Source: an uncultured Clostridia bacterium (lineage in GTDB: Bacteria; Bacillota; Clostridia; Oscillospirales; Ruminococcaceae). Taken from it: DNA of 14,746 nucleotides. A program made the translations under genes and the position numbers. This document shows, piece by piece, positions 14,276 to 14,746 of this stretch (positions within the stretch are counted from its first letter, which is position 1; each line of letters begins with the position of its first letter). The stretch covers positions 1 through 14,746 of the forward strand of contig CAMYUO010000010.1 of the NCBI GenBank assembly GCA_947302065.1, given 5' to 3'. A model generated the notes under the pieces. That model saw nothing but the letters and a program-made list of their open reading frames with translations, was not told where the DNA came from and did no database searches.

Positions 14276-14539
14276 TTACAGATTCTTGCAGGTCTTTGCG
14301 TAGACGATCAAAGCTGCTGCAATCGTGAATATCTGCGACACGGTCGCTCTTACCATAAGTCCTATCGAGAACTTTATGACGTAAAGGTCTATCGAGACGT
14401 TTTCAAAGCCGACGTTCTTTCCCCATGCGAGCCAGCCGACATAGTCCTTTCCGTCGCAGATGTAGGCGATGAACCCGCCAAGTATTATGCCCGCCAGCAT
14501 AAAGAATATGAAAGCGAACGTTCTTTTAAAGTTTTTCAT
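14276..14539 (-). CDS. DUF4321-like small membrane protein
   Basis: This 87-aa protein has two membrane helices (about 8-27 and 60-81) and a short loop DGKDYVGWLAWGKNVGFENVSIDLYVIKFSIGL split around residues 29-61. The helix, short loop with a LGF/VGFENVSIDL-type segment, and second helix match small DUF4321 proteins of Clostridia, whose function is unknown. The ATG at 14539 follows GGGAGAGGGAAAG. It is the first gene of the minus-strand three-gene unit. No promoter was found in the 40 nt between its start and the broken A element, so its natural promoter may have been lost at the junction near 14600 or lies beyond it. Confidence 0.75.
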   Translation of the reverse strand: MKNFKRTFAFIFFMLAGIILGGFIAYICDGKDYVGWLAWGKNVGFENVSIDLYVIKFSIGLMVRATVSQIFTIAAALIVYAKTCKNL

Positions 14540-14583
14540 TTACTTTCCCTCTCCCATTTACAAAACAGTTCCTGCCGAACAGC

Positions 14584-14603
14584 TGGGGGAAACCCTTTTG
14601 AAG
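14584..14603 (-). repeat. Truncated end of element A, copy 4 (A4)
   Basis: The first bases match the 3' end of A2 exactly: ACAGCTGGGGGAAACCCTTTTG (14579-14600, with flank), then diverge where A2 continues into the other hairpin arm. Only the outermost arm of the terminal hairpin survives; everything internal is replaced by PASTA coding sequence. Confidence 0.7.
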
Positions 14604-14746
14604 AAGCCAAAAACGGCAAATCGATCGTGCCTTACGTCATTTGGGACACACAAGAGGACGCTGTTTCAAAGTTGAAGCAAGCCGGTCTTGCAGAGCCTAA
14701 AATAGAAACAAAGAACGATGATAATGTTGAAGCAGGAAAAGTCATC
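14600..14746 (+). pseudogene. PASTA-domain fragment, probably from a Stk/PrkC-type kinase or PBP; 5' end missing
   Basis: Read from 14600, the frame gives EEAKNGKSIVPYVIWDTQED, then AVSKLKQAGLAEPKIETKND and DNVEAGKVI, running off the window. This is the PASTA signature: VP-x-V, a helix with A-x-x-x-L-x-x-AGL, two strands, and the closing G-K-V-I. PASTA domains bind peptidoglycan outside the cell in PrkC-type Ser/Thr kinases and some penicillin-binding proteins. There is no start codon or ribosome site; the frame upstream is just the antisense of the DUF4321 gene. The fragment starts exactly at the broken A element. It is either a decayed or rearranged gene remnant or an assembly join. Confidence 0.65.

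Overview
The window looks like chromosomal DNA of a gut-type Clostridia member, most likely Ruminococcus or a close relative in the Oscillospiraceae. This is an inference from near-consensus sigma-A promoters with 17-bp spacers, AAAGGAG-type ribosome binding sites, DUF421/DUF4363/DUF4321 membrane proteins, a GH130 mannosyl phosphorylase of the kind known from Ruminococcus, and many intergenic hairpin repeats. No RNA gene, CRISPR array, transposase or phage gene was seen.

Layout. 1-540: 3' part of rsmG. 541-1601: a strong promoter, a repeat element (A1) forming a long leader, then tatD. 1602-3388: repeat B1, a membrane-anchored family 2 glycosyltransferase and an SseB-domain protein, all on the plus strand. 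3414-4228: a separately promoted membrane/coiled-coil protein with its own terminator. 4246-4676: two A elements head to head in a convergent intergenic region. 4680-6263 (minus): cardiolipin synthase, divergent from a 61-aa protein plus xylulokinase (6453-8173), with a shared control region between them. 8181-8220: a terminator serving convergent genes. 8225-10213 (minus): a zinc-ribbon/transmembrane protein with repeated extracytoplasmic modules. 10506-11560: a translationally coupled DUF421-DUF4363 pair, followed by repeat B2. 11902-14539 (minus): a GH130 phosphorylase preceded by a three-gene unit (DUF4321 protein, lipoprotein, cytosolic hypothetical). From about 14584 a broken A element abuts a PASTA-domain fragment that has no start.

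What ties the window together is not one pathway. The genes are mostly housekeeping: rRNA methylation, metal-dependent nuclease, envelope lipid and glycan synthesis, and two isolated sugar-catabolism enzymes. The unusual content is two families of intergenic elements, A and B. Both are mosaics of hairpins in which the loops and linkers are conserved while the stems differ between copies and remain perfectly paired. This compensatory pattern points to selection on, or a generating mechanism for, structure rather than sequence, and is the best candidate here for something undescribed.
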